Source of the DNA: Neostapfia colusana | Lineage: Eukaryota; Streptophyta; Magnoliopsida; Poales; Poaceae | DNA: 64,000 nt | Direction: 5' to 3' | NCBI GenBank assembly: GCA_030760725.1 | Contig: JASWHV010000004.1 | Coordinates: forward strand, 56,201,136 to 56,265,135 | Shown here: one piece after another, positions 33,385 to 43,027 of the stretch | Position numbering within the stretch: position 1 is the stretch's first letter | Layout: every line of letters begins with the position of its first letter | The notes under the pieces: model-generated | Database searches by the model: none | What the model saw: only the letters and a program-made list of their open reading frames with translations | Told to the model about the DNA's origin: nothing | Translations under genes and position numbers: made by a program

Positions 33385-34164
33385 CTACTCGTTTTCTTGA
33401 GCTGGCTCCTCGGGATCTTCCTCATCATTTCGGCTGCCTTCTGACTCTGCTTTGGGTGGGGAGGCTGCTGGTGGAGAAGTGCGACGACGCCTGATCGCTC
33501 GGTGATCCGGGGAGTCAGGAGTCCATGTATCATTCACAGTGACACACAGTTCATTCCCATCTCCTCTTTCTCTCGCCCTTAAGCAGGCTCGCAGCAACGC
33601 CTCCGTTTCCTTCAGGGTGTCCCGGACATCCTGAAGCTCTTGTTGACACTCCTGCAGTCGAGTGCTGAGCATAGAAGCATCCTCCAAGCACAAGTCGATG
33701 TGCTCATGGGAAGTCCCTTGCTGCACCGGCGGGTACTTGTACTCCGTGGTACCACTCTCACGCTGGAGGACATACATGTACTCAGTTTTGTCCAAGTGGC
33801 GACGATAGATGTGACTCTGGCAGGTGATGGCCTCCCAGGTGACATCTTTTTCCGCATCGACCTGTGTCGCTCTACAAGCTGGAGAGTGGTGAATCTTAAG
33901 CAGCTGATTTTCGTGTATTATCCTCATCTCTGAACTCCATTCTTCCCTCTTCTCACGGATGGTCCTGGTGGAGTTATAGTGGATGATTAGCTTGCCTGTA
34001 TTACCGGTGGCTTCAAGCATACGCCGAAGACGGTGCAATAAGCCTCCTACTGCCAATCCGTAGGAAAGGTACGTCACCGGACGGCTCTCCTCTCTCTCGG
34101 CAAGGGAAACTACGAGAACTCTCCCTCCTGTGGACTTGCGAGCGGTGCGAATCATGTGAACCAT
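33385..34164 (-). CDS. Accessory ORF of element E, 259 aa, function unknown
   Basis: Intact ORF between primer site and gag, in the same sense. I do not recognise the family. The N-terminal 130 residues look globular (VTYLSYGLAVGGLLHRL, then WEAITCQSH and TEYMYVLQRES); residues about 135-185 look like a coiled coil (MLSTRLQECQQELQDV...LLRACLRARE); the tail is rich in Pro, Arg and then Glu/Asp. The ATG follows a very strong acceptor look-alike (ctaacctaat...ctttttgttttag). The stop is 303 nt before gag; that gap has no other ORF. H carries a broken ORF of similar layout at the same place. Extra ORFs upstream of gag are known in some plant gypsy lineages such as Ogre. Confidence 0.75.
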   Translation of the reverse strand: MVHMIRTARKSTGGRVLVVSLAEREESRPVTYLSYGLAVGGLLHRLRRMLEATGNTGKLIIHYNSTRTIREKREEWSSEMRIIHENQLLKIHHSPACRATQVDAEKDVTWEAITCQSHIYRRHLDKTEYMYVLQRESGTTEYKYPPVQQGTSHEHIDLCLEDASMLSTRLQECQQELQDVRDTLKETEALLRACLRARERGDGNELCVTVNDTWTPDSPDHRAIRRRRTSPPAASPPKAESEGSRNDEEDPEEPAQENE

Positions 34165-34337
34165 CTAAAACAAAAAGAATTTAAAATTAGGTTAGATAAA
34201 CTCTCAAACAAAAATCCTATTTTGAATGAAAATTGGGGTAAGATGAAGAAAGTGACTCATTAAATAACACTTTTCAACACACACCTTGTAAAAATAGTTT
34301 TTAAGAAAATAAGGTCCTTAAATAGGTCCATTTCTAC
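34165..34337 (-). other. Candidate leader intron of element E
   Basis: In element sense a donor-like CCTAG/GTAGAAA lies at 34338/34337 and a textbook plant acceptor (branch-like CTAAC, T-rich tract, TTTTAG) ends at 34165, exactly before the accessory ATG. The 173 nt between contain several ATGs that would precede the accessory start in unspliced RNA. Splicing is inferred from motifs only. Confidence 0.45.
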
Positions 34338-34365
34338 CTAGGTCCACGTTCCTACGGGCAACCTT

Positions 34366-34378
34366 GGCTCTGATACCA
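34366..34378 (-). other. Primer-binding site of element E
   Basis: Element-sense TGGTATCAGAGCC, complementary to the initiator-Met tRNA 3' end, lies 4 nt inside the LTR end at 34383. It occurs as a single copy, unlike the arrays in C and D. Confidence 0.92.
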
Positions 34379-34382
34379 CTTC

Positions 34383-37300
34383 TGTCACACCCGGTTTTTC
34401 CGAAGAACAACCAAGTGAATATCACATGTATGCCAGGATCATTTTCTCATACATGTGATGACAAATAGTGAAGCATCATTTATTACAAGCCAGGTGTCGA
34501 ATATAAGTAAGTCTTACATAGTAAATGTCTCGATGGACAATAATAAGTTTATCACAAGTAAATAAACTAGCAGCGGAATATTATTCTTGAGGGCTCCATC
34601 ACAGGCATTGCGCGGGGGTCTCCATGAACCTAGAAACCATCTTCGGGTCCAAAGTCTTGATCATTATACACCACCTCATTATCTTGACCTGAGCAGCAAT
34701 ATAAACCAACAAATATGCAAGGTTGAGTACCAATGGTACTCAGCAAGTGTGGGAAAATTATATCATGCATGGCTAAAACAAGGAGAGGTTGAATTCTTGG
34801 TTAAAGCACTACGCAATTAATACCTATCACCTTAGCTTATTAAGCACCTACATTACTACACAAGTGAAATGGTCCCAATCTCCCATCCTATCATCATAAT
34901 CACATAACCATAACATTATTTCCAATGTTAAGATCCTCGCTTAACATCCACAACTTCCAAAACCATCACTCCTCTAATCATGAATAAGTCCAAGCCGCTC
35001 TTGACCGTGAGCATGGCTGTCATGACAGTTTTGACTCTGCAGAGTTTGTACCACTGTACCCACATGTAGTGATTTCATCCCCTGTTGCCGAGTGGACTAA
35101 AAGAACCTCCATTATGCCAGTGGCTACGATCCACATTCACACTTCCCAGATGTGTAGCCAGGAGATCACTACGAAGCCTTTACAAAGGGATTCCCGACGA
35201 GCGTGGGCCCACTGAGGTTTCACCCCTAACAGCATACAAGAGGCTCCAACCCCGCTGCAGTGCCCCCCTCTTGAGCCTTGCGGTTCATATGGTAGTCCAG
35301 CTGACACCTACTCCCCGCACCATCCAACACACCCATACTACGCCGGGGATACACCTAATTAATTGGCCAAGCTGCCCCATCTCAGCATGTGGTTGGCACT
35401 GTAAAGCCAGGTTACATGCTCCATGAACCGGTCCTTAGGATCCAGGCAAGTACTAAACACAAACCCAAGTCTCGTGCACCCAGCACACAACCAGAACATC
35501 CAACTTGCCTTGATCCCTACCTCTACGTAACTCACAATATCTCATTCAAGAGCATGGTAAAATAAACTGATGATCTCATATCCCAAATATCCCATTCTAA
35601 GCATGGCTAAGCATATGCATAATAATAAATGACATGATAGAATAAATCCCAACCCAAGCTACAAGGAAACAAGGTAATGCAATTCTAGGGAAACATCCTA
35701 GCATGGGTTTCATATTTTCAATTGACAATGTAAATATTTCTATCTACACATCCTAGTATAGGATCAAAGTGGTCAAGGACACTTGCCTCCTTCCTGCTGC
35801 TCTTGAAATGGGTAGTCCTGATCTTGGAAAGGAATAACTTGCTCTTGAGCAGGTTCTACACCATACCATCACACATAGCAAAAGAAAAACAACAATCCAT
35901 AAGACATAGTTCACACTTCCACTTCATACAAACCACACATTCATATTTATGAAAGTCATTCACAATTATATGTGTTGTGGTTACTCTATGTGTGTTGATT
36001 TGTGGCTTGCATGCACTTTTAATCATGTGTATATGATTCTTACTTTTGTGTTCACATTTATACTTACATACTATATATATGAGTTTCCAATTTAAATAAA
36101 TTCCTTATATTCAATTACTACACCTTTTAGCTACCAAGTATGCATGAAATGTATTTTCCTTCTCCATATGTGCCTTCAGAATTTCTACCAACCCTAAACT
36201 GAATTCTTTGGATTTTAGAAACTCCATTTATCATTTACTAGTTGCTATATTTTCAGATTTATTTTCCTATGCATAATTGTGTACTTTATCATGAAATTAG
36301 TAATACACATCATCTAAACAGAATAGGTTCTGGTCCTAAATAATTTAATAACACATTTTGACCTTTGCCTCTGATGTAAACTATTTCACAATTATTTTCC
36401 CTATTTTCTAAAACTATTCATTACTTAAAATGTGTCCCTTAATGTGAATAATAAATTAAACAGATTCAATTCAGCCCAAAATATGTTTTTATCTCACTCC
36501 AAAGTTTTCTAAATACTGAGAAAGTTTTTAATTTAATTATGACAATATGTTTGTCCCACTTTTTAATTTTTAAACACTAGCCACATATTCAATTTCCTAA
36601 TTTAAATACTAAACAGGGCTAAAAAGTTAAACTTACCCCACTACAGGGTCTATAATATTATTTTCAGAATTTCTAGGGGTCTAGCTATACTTATCAGAGG
36701 TGTTTTTCCTAATTTTTATTAAGTCCAGGGGCTAAAACTGATTTTTAAATGAATTTACATGATTTTCTGGAGTTCCAGGGGCTAGATCAGAAGTTTCCGG
36801 GGCTAGCTCTTATTTCTCGAGAACCCCAGGGGGTAGCACATAAGATTTCCGGTCTTTATAACGCGGGGCTGACATGGACCGTCCGATTTTAAACCGACGG
36901 CCGAGATTATAACATCGAACCGGTACGCGGGGATTTAAACCCTACCGTGCGATTTGAAATAAACGGCGCACAAGCGGCCACGTCGCTCTGATCGAGCGCG
37001 GGCGGCGCTGCCGGCGGCGCACGGCAGCGGGAAGCGGCGATCTCGCCGGAAACTTTCGGATCTTCGGGAATTCTTCCTAGAACTGTGATTTTATGGCATA
37101 GATCGGTAGAGGGGAGGTCGGGGATCTCACCTCGGGGGTTTTCTTGAGCTCGGAGGTCCTGGAAGGTGATCGGTGACGAGGTCCGAGGCAAAACCACGGC
37201 GAAGCTCGTCGGCGCTGTGTTTACACCGCAAGTCACCGAGTTTTCTGCACCTGCAAGGTTCCCCGGAGGCGGTGGATCAAGACCAGCGAGTTAGATCGGA

Positions 37301-37814
37301 ATTTCCGAGCTTAGATCGGCCAGAATTCGCCGGAGAAGTCTCGGTTCTCACCGGAGGAAAATCGGCGGATCGCGTGGGAAAAACAGAACGAGGCCGGGGT
37401 TTTTATAGACGGGGGAGGGCGGCGGGGTGGTTTAGATCAAGTCCGCGTCGCCTACGAACAGAATTCAGCGGGGATACGCCGAAATCCCGATCGGTTTTGA
37501 TTCGGGTGAGAGGGAGTTTGGCGCGGGCGCGAGGTAGACGACGATCTGGTGGGTCCCACCGGTCAGAGTGAGGAAGCGGCGCGCGCGGCTGCGGGCTGGC
37601 GCGGGCGCTGGCTGGGCCGGCTGGTGGGTTTCGGCCCACTGGCCGGTTTTTTTCTGTTTTCTCTTTTTCTTTTTCTATTTCTTTTCTGATTTGAGTTTAA
37701 TTTGAATTCCAGTTTGAATTTGAATTTTTGCAAAACATGCAACACGTCCAAAAATTTTTAAATCCCCCTCTTAACATGATTTAGGGTTTTGAATCAAAAT
37801 TTTGGGGTGTTACA
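34383..37814 (-). repeat. 5' LTR of element E, 3432 bp
   Basis: Promoter-proximal LTR, nearly identical to 25133-28566. TATAAAAA is at 37407-37400. About 270 nt downstream is a strong donor-like CCCGAG/GTGAGATC (intron side starting 37130). I find no ATG in the interval between them, whereas the 3' LTR copy has acquired one (ccATGg near 27945). The dyad CTGTCATGACAG (35017-35028), the 17-bp motif (35422-35438) and an exon-like block (35855-35787) follow. Confidence 0.93.
37400..37407 (-). promoter_or_regulatory. TATA box of E 5' LTR
   Basis: Element-sense CTATAAAAACCCCGG, about 410 bp into the LTR. The same sequence is at 28157-28150 and, in solo LTR G, at 44896-44903. Confidence 0.7.
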
Positions 37815-37819
37815 CCACA
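37815..37819. repeat. Target-site duplication of E, right copy (CCACA)
   Basis: Immediately follows the LTR end ggtgttaca and matches 25128-25132. Confidence 0.95.
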
Positions 37820-39775
37820 GTACCGGTTTTGGTATTGTCGGACGTGAGCAAGAGCTTTGACATATATTGTGACACTTCCAGACAAGGGCTTGAATATGTG
37901 CTCATGCCAGAGGGACAAGTGGTAGTCTATGCGTTGAGACAACTCAAGAAACACGAGCTGAATTACCCTACACATGACTTGGAGCTCGCAGCCGTGGTGC
38001 ATGCATTGAAGATTTGGAGACATTATATCCTTGGCCACCGATGTGAGATCTATACGGATCATAAAAGCCTCAAGTACATATTCACTCAAACGGATTTGAA
38101 TTTGAGGCAGCGTCGATGGTTGGAACTCATCAAGGATTATGATGTTGGAATCAACTATCACCCTGGAAAGGCCAATGTAGTAGCTGATGCATTGAGCCAA
38201 AAGGGAGCATGTCACCAACTCATGGTTCGGGAGCTACCGCCCGAGCTGCGCAAGGAGTTCGAACGGTTACATCTCGGATTTTTGAACGAGATAGAAGTGA
38301 TGGAACTCCACTCTTCGCTGGAACAAGAGATAAGAGATGGCCAAGCAACGAATGAGGAAATCAAGGAGATCAAGGAGATAATCCAACAAGGCATAGAAAA
38401 GGACTTCAAGGAAGATGATAAGGGTACGCTTTGGCTAGGAAAAAGGATTTGTGTGCCTTACGTGAAGCACATCCGTGACATGATATTAAAGGAGGCACAT
38501 GACTCACCTTATTCCATACATCCCGGCAGTACAAAGATGTACAAGGACTTGAAGACTTGTTATTGGTGGGATGGTATGAAAAGGGACATAGCCGAGTATG
38601 TTGCCCTATGCGACACATGCCAACGGGTGAAGGCCGAACATCAAAGACCCACTGGACTGTTGCAACCATTGAAGGTACCTGAGTGGAAGTGGGAGGACAT
38701 CAGTATGGATTTCATCGTCGGATTGCCATGTACTCAGTCGGGTTACGACTCCATCTGGGTTATCATGGACCGATTGACGGAAACAGCCCATTTTCTTCCT
38801 GTTAAGACCAAGTACAACGTTGCACAACTAGCCGAGCTGTACATGGAGCAAATCGTGTGCCGCCATGGCGTCCCGAAGAGGATAGTTTCAGACCAGGGTA
38901 CCCAATTTACCTCTAGGTTCTGGAAGAAGCTGCATGAAGCTATGGGTACACGACTGGATTTTAGCTCCGCTTACCACCCGCAAACTGACGGGCAAACTGA
39001 GAGGACAAATCAAATTTCGGAAGACATGTTGAGAGCTTGCGCATTGAAACATGGGCGTAGTTGGGATAGGAGCTTGCCGTATGCCGAATTCTCCTATAAC
39101 AACAGCTATCAAGCTAGCTTGAAGATGTCACCTTTCGAAGCATTGTATGGTAGACACTGTAGAACGCCGCTGTTTTGGAACGAGACCAGAGAGAACCAAG
39201 TACTTGGACCCGAAGTGCTGCAAGAAGCTGAGAAGCAAGTCCAAACTATACGGGATAACTTGAACGCCGCTCAGTCACGTCAGAAAGGCTATGCGGACAA
39301 TAGGCGAAGGAAGTTGACCTTCGAAGTAGGAGACTTCGTATACCTTAAGGTGTCGTCTATCCGTGGCCAACGACGTTTCAATGTCAAAGGCAAGCTAGCA
39401 CCTCGCTAAATCAGACCCTTCAAGATTTCGGGCAAGCGAGGAGAGGTAGCCTATCAACTAGAGCTCCCGATGCACCTCTCCGACGTGCATGACGTGTTTC
39501 AAGTATCCCAGCTCAAGAAGTGTTTGAGAGTACCAGAAGAACAAGTACCGATGGATGAACTTGAGCGTCAAGAAGATCTGACCTATGAAGAGCACCCTGT
39601 CTGAATTTTGGACGTAAAGGAAAGAGTCACGAGGAACAAAGTGATCCGTTGGTGCAAGGTACAATGGAGCCATCATACTGAAGCTGAAGCCACATGGGAG
39701 CGTGAAGAAGACATCAAGGCAGAATTCCCTCATCTATTCTCCACCATCGAATCTCGAGGGCGAGATTCAATTTAA
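37815..39775 (+). pseudogene. pol: RNase H-integrase-chromodomain of element D, second part
   Basis: Continues D after the E insertion: RNase H (IYCDTS, ELAAVVHALKIW, YTDHKSLKYIF), HHCC finger (AHDSPYSIH and CDTCQ), integrase core (MDFIVG, SDQGTQF, QTERTNQ) and chromodomain (VQWSHHTEAEATWERE). The reading is open from about 37820 to 39409, where a stop replaces Tyr in APRYI, and a second stop precedes ILDVKERV near 39603. The natural stop is TAA at 39773-39775. Confidence 0.9.
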
Positions 39776-39787
39776 GGGGGGTAGATT
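39776..39787 (+). other. Polypurine tract of element D
   Basis: TTAAGGGGGGTAGATT (from about 39772) runs from the natural pol stop directly into the 3' LTR start TGTGACACCC at 39788. Confidence 0.85.
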
Positions 39788-39946
39788 TGTGACACCCTCA
39801 ATTTCGATTTCTGCATGCATTCATATTTTATATAAAGAAAACATTTTAAAAGAATTGGAAACAGAGAAAGAATCAAAAAGATAGCTGAAAAGAGCCAATT
39901 CCAGTTCACCGAGAAGCGCCGAAGACATTTCCCACGGCCCGCTGGC

Positions 39947-40750
39947 CACGTGGCGCCTTTGGAGCTCATCCCTGTAAAAGGGGGAGAGGTCCGCCGCTAA
40001 CTGGCTACGTGGCAGGCTCGGAGCTTGCCTCTGAAAAGAGAGCGAGGTCTGATCCCGTGGGACACGGGTTGCTCCCGGAGCTAGCCTCTGCGGAGGAGCG
40101 AGGCCAGCCCCGCAGGACACGTGTCGCCTTCGGAGCTAGTCACTGAGGAAAAGAGAGGACCACCCGCGCGGGACACGTGTCGCTCCCGGAGCTCACCTCC
40201 GAGAGGTCCGGTCCTACTTGACACGTGTCACCTTCGGAGCTCGCCTCTGGGAGGCCTGACACTACTGGACACGTGTCACCTCTGGAGCTCACCTCCGAAA
40301 GGTCCGACACTGTTGGACACGTGTCGACCTCGGAGATCACCTCCGGGAGGTCCGACACTGATGGACACGTGTCGACCTCGGAGCTCACCTCCGGGAGGTC
40401 CGGCACTGATGGACACGTGTCGACCTTGGAGCTCGTCTCCGAGGAGAAAGGAAGTCTGGCGCTACTGGACACATGGCATTCTCGGAGCCCACCTCCAAAG
40501 AGAGGGGAGATCCGGCTCTGACACGTGGCACTCTCAGAGCTCACCTCCGAAGAGAGGGGAGGTCCGGCACTGACATGTGGTGCACGCAGAGATTACCTCT
40601 GAGAGAGAGGGAGGTCCCGCCCCCTAGGACGCGTGGCGCACGCGGAGCTCGCCTCCGAGGGAGAGGGGAGGTCCCGCCCGACACGCGGCACAACAGGAGC
40701 CCGCCCCTGAGGAAAAGGGAAGCCCAGGCCCCCGTTGGACACTTAGAGCC
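39947..40750 (+). promoter_or_regulatory. Tandem CACGTG (G-box/ABRE-like) array in D U3
   Basis: About 16 units with ACACGTGTC or variants. CACGTG starts at 39947, 40118, 40174, 40222, 40270, 40318, 40366 and 40414; the last six are spaced exactly 48 bp. Degenerate boxes continue to about 40730. Each unit also carries GGAGCTC and CTCCGGGAGG-like dyads. The array ends 200-500 bp upstream of the TATA box, an enhancer-like position. Confidence 0.85.
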
Positions 40751-40956
40751 TCCGGAGCTTATCCCTACGGAAGGACGTGATTCTGAAGCGGTTTTCCTCT
40801 GTACGTGAGTATCGTTACTAAGGAAACCGACATGAACTCTTCTACGTTGAATACTGCAACCAAATCGATTGAAAGATAATTTGTTAAGATCCAAAGACAA
40901 ATCAAATAGGACTCCTATTTGAAATCCAATCGGAGAAGGACTCTTCTTTTATCGGT

Positions 40957-40964
40957 TATAAATA
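40957..40964 (+). promoter_or_regulatory. TATA box of D 3' LTR
   Basis: TATAAATA in the family-conserved context ttataaatagaaccc. The donor-like GTAGGT lies 207 nt downstream, compared with 210 in B and C and 180 in I. Confidence 0.75.
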
Positions 40965-41497
40965 GAACCCGAAACAACCCCTTGGTCGTAACATCTTTTC
41001 TAAGCTGACAACTTAGAAGCCCTAGCCCCCAATCTCGCCGAGCTTAACCCCATCGCCGGAGTTTGACCGCTGGAGAGACCGCCGACAAGCCCAGACACGA
41101 TCGCCATCGCCGGAGGAGAGCCGACGATCTATTTTTCTGGAGGAAGGACCCGAAGGAAGTAAGGTAGGTCTCCAATACCACCTTACGACATCATCGTGGT
41201 TTTCTTTACATCTGTTCTTCGATCCCTTCAAACAGAAGCTTTTTCGTGGACAGATCAAGTGTTGATCGATCTGATCAAGATCTTGAGTCCAGATCATCGC
41301 CACGTCCACATTTGATCTCTACACCTCTGTTCATCGTGAAACCCCATGCAAGCCATGCAAACATGCAAGAACACGTACAAACTGATCTAACAAAACAGCA
41401 CCATAGGATTAGCATGCATATGCATCATTGCATCTTAAGTAAAGTTGTGCATGATAATTGATTGCTGCGAACCTTGTATGTGCGTGATCGCGAGTAG

Positions 41498-41581
41498 AAG
41501 GACAAGCTCAGGGAGCTATCTACGACGAGCCACAACACCAAGACTTCGAGATCCAAGAGCAACAGAAGCCACAGGAACAAG
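41498..41581 (+). other. Exon-like block in D 3' LTR, 84 nt (reference copy)
   Basis: Acceptor-like gatcgcgagtag, 84 nt, then AAG/GCAAGT. Phase 1 is open for the whole block and gives a Gln/Glu-rich peptide containing AIYDEPQHQDFEIQEQQ. The bases after the donor (GCAAGTGCCCCTTGACCATA) are also conserved, and family III has nearly the same run. The block holds no ATG. Confidence 0.5.
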
Positions 41582-42935
41582 GCAAGTGCCCCTTGACCAT
41601 ATTGATCTCATGTTTTTGAAAGCTGTTTTGTTTGCGGAAATAGTGTATGCTTGAGTCAAACTTGATGGGAACCCTTTTATGGGAGTTTACTAGTTTTGTT
41701 AACCACCGTTGACGCCAGGGAAGTTTATGAGTCAGGTATGGTAGTTTTTGCTTTTTGCTTCGCTAATCTACGGGATATGGGAAGCGATAGAATGTGTCTA
41801 GCTAACTGCACTCGTATGAATAATGGTAATGAGAAACTGATGTTGATAATGGACATGAATCGGAGGGAGATCTAGGCAAGCTTGGTTTGTGGATGAGGTA
41901 GAATGAGATGGTGGTTTACTTGCTGTAGATCTAAGGACCGGTTCATGCGAGCACATAACCAGGATGACAGTGCCACCACAAGGCCAAATATGGGTGTGGC
42001 TTCGCTGACTAATTAGGTAAGTTACTAGATTGTTATGGACCTTGGAAGGCGCAGGGAATGGGAGTCGAGAGAGGACTGCCCTGGGAACTGCATGGCACAA
42101 GAGGGGGCCCGTGGGTGGGAGAATTGGAGATTCTAGCCTGCTGGTGAAACCTTAGTGAGTCCATACATCTAGTAACCCCTTTGTAAAGGCTATTCTGTGA
42201 TCTCTTGGCCATACACCGATGGTTGTGTACTTGTATAGTGTAGGTTCTGCAGTCGCCGACGGGTGACGAAATCACAAACTTCTGGGTAAAGTGGTGCCAC
42301 CTCTGCAGAGTGTAAAACTATCATGATAGTCGTGCTTCCGGTCACAAGCGCCTGGACAACCTACATGATTAGAAGGGATGGTTATTGGGATGGTATTTGG
42401 TTTGGTTATTGGTTTGGTGATGGTTTGGTCTTTGGATTTGGTTTTCGGGACTGTTGAGTCCAGGTAATGAGATTGGTTGCATGACTGTTGAGTCATGGCG
42501 ACGAGATTTGATCTCGGTTATGAGATGGAATTGAATATGAGATGAGATGGTAGTGAATACGGGATGGTATTCATGAGCATGTGAAAAGTTGAGAAAGATA
42601 AATGTTTGGATGAGATATGAAAAGTGGTGAATCATGATGGAGGTATGTTGATGTTTAAATACATGTTGAGATTACATTCACTTAAAAGCTAGTTGCTGTT
42701 TTTATCATGATTTGTGAAATAAACTTTGCTTTTATGCAATGAGCCTTTTTATGCCTACCTTGTTGTAAGCTACATGTCATACTTTCCGCACTTCCTGTGT
42801 ACGTCATGTACTCACCCTTGCATTATCATACATCATCAGCAACAGGAGAGGAGTACTATGAAGATCACGTGGAGTATTAGGCGTGTAATCTACTCTCAAC
42901 CTTGCCAGATGGAGCTGCTGCTGCTGCTTAGTTTG

Positions 42936-43027
42936 CTTCCGCTATAGTTTAGAAGACTTCCGCTGCTAGAATAAGACTTCCGCTGCTAATATAAGACTTC
43001 CGCTGCAATAAAGATTGATGTAATAAA
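42936..43027 (+). terminator. Polyadenylation region of D 3' LTR
   Basis: Four CTTCCGCT motifs about 20 bp apart (42936, 42957, 42977, 42997) precede AATAAA at 43007-43012 and 43022-43027. The same motif precedes AATAAA in C, I and K and recurs in A and E. Confidence 0.65.

Larger units (their letters stand above)
25133..37814 (-). mobile_element. Element E: full-length family III chromovirus, 12,682 bp
   Basis: Complete minus-strand element nested in D, with two LTRs of 3434 and 3432 bp, CCACA target duplications, primer site, accessory ORF, a single long gag-pol ORF and a polypurine tract. I count about 52 substitutions between the LTRs (about 1.5%), so it is the youngest insertion datable here. 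At a commonly used grass rate of 1.3e-8 per site per year this would be very roughly half a million years. Its only visible coding fault is a changed zinc ligand in integrase. Confidence 0.96.

Noticed and set aside
33640..33933. 97-codon plus-strand ORF opposite E's accessory ORF
   Set aside because: Antisense shadow of a sense-strand coding region.
40121..40573. 150-codon and overlapping ORFs across D's U3 (both strands)
   Set aside because: Produced by the 48-bp repeat, whose unit length is a multiple of three; repetitive peptide with no start context.
39947..40750. Regular 48-bp repeats considered as a CRISPR array or satellite
   Set aside because: Eukaryotic LTR context, no unique spacers, and the same array recurs at the same LTR position in other copies.
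41445..41654. ATG-started 69-codon ORF covering the exon-like block of D in another frame
   Set aside because: The ATG lies in the presumed intron and that frame is not preserved in I (early stop); third-position bias supports the other frame.
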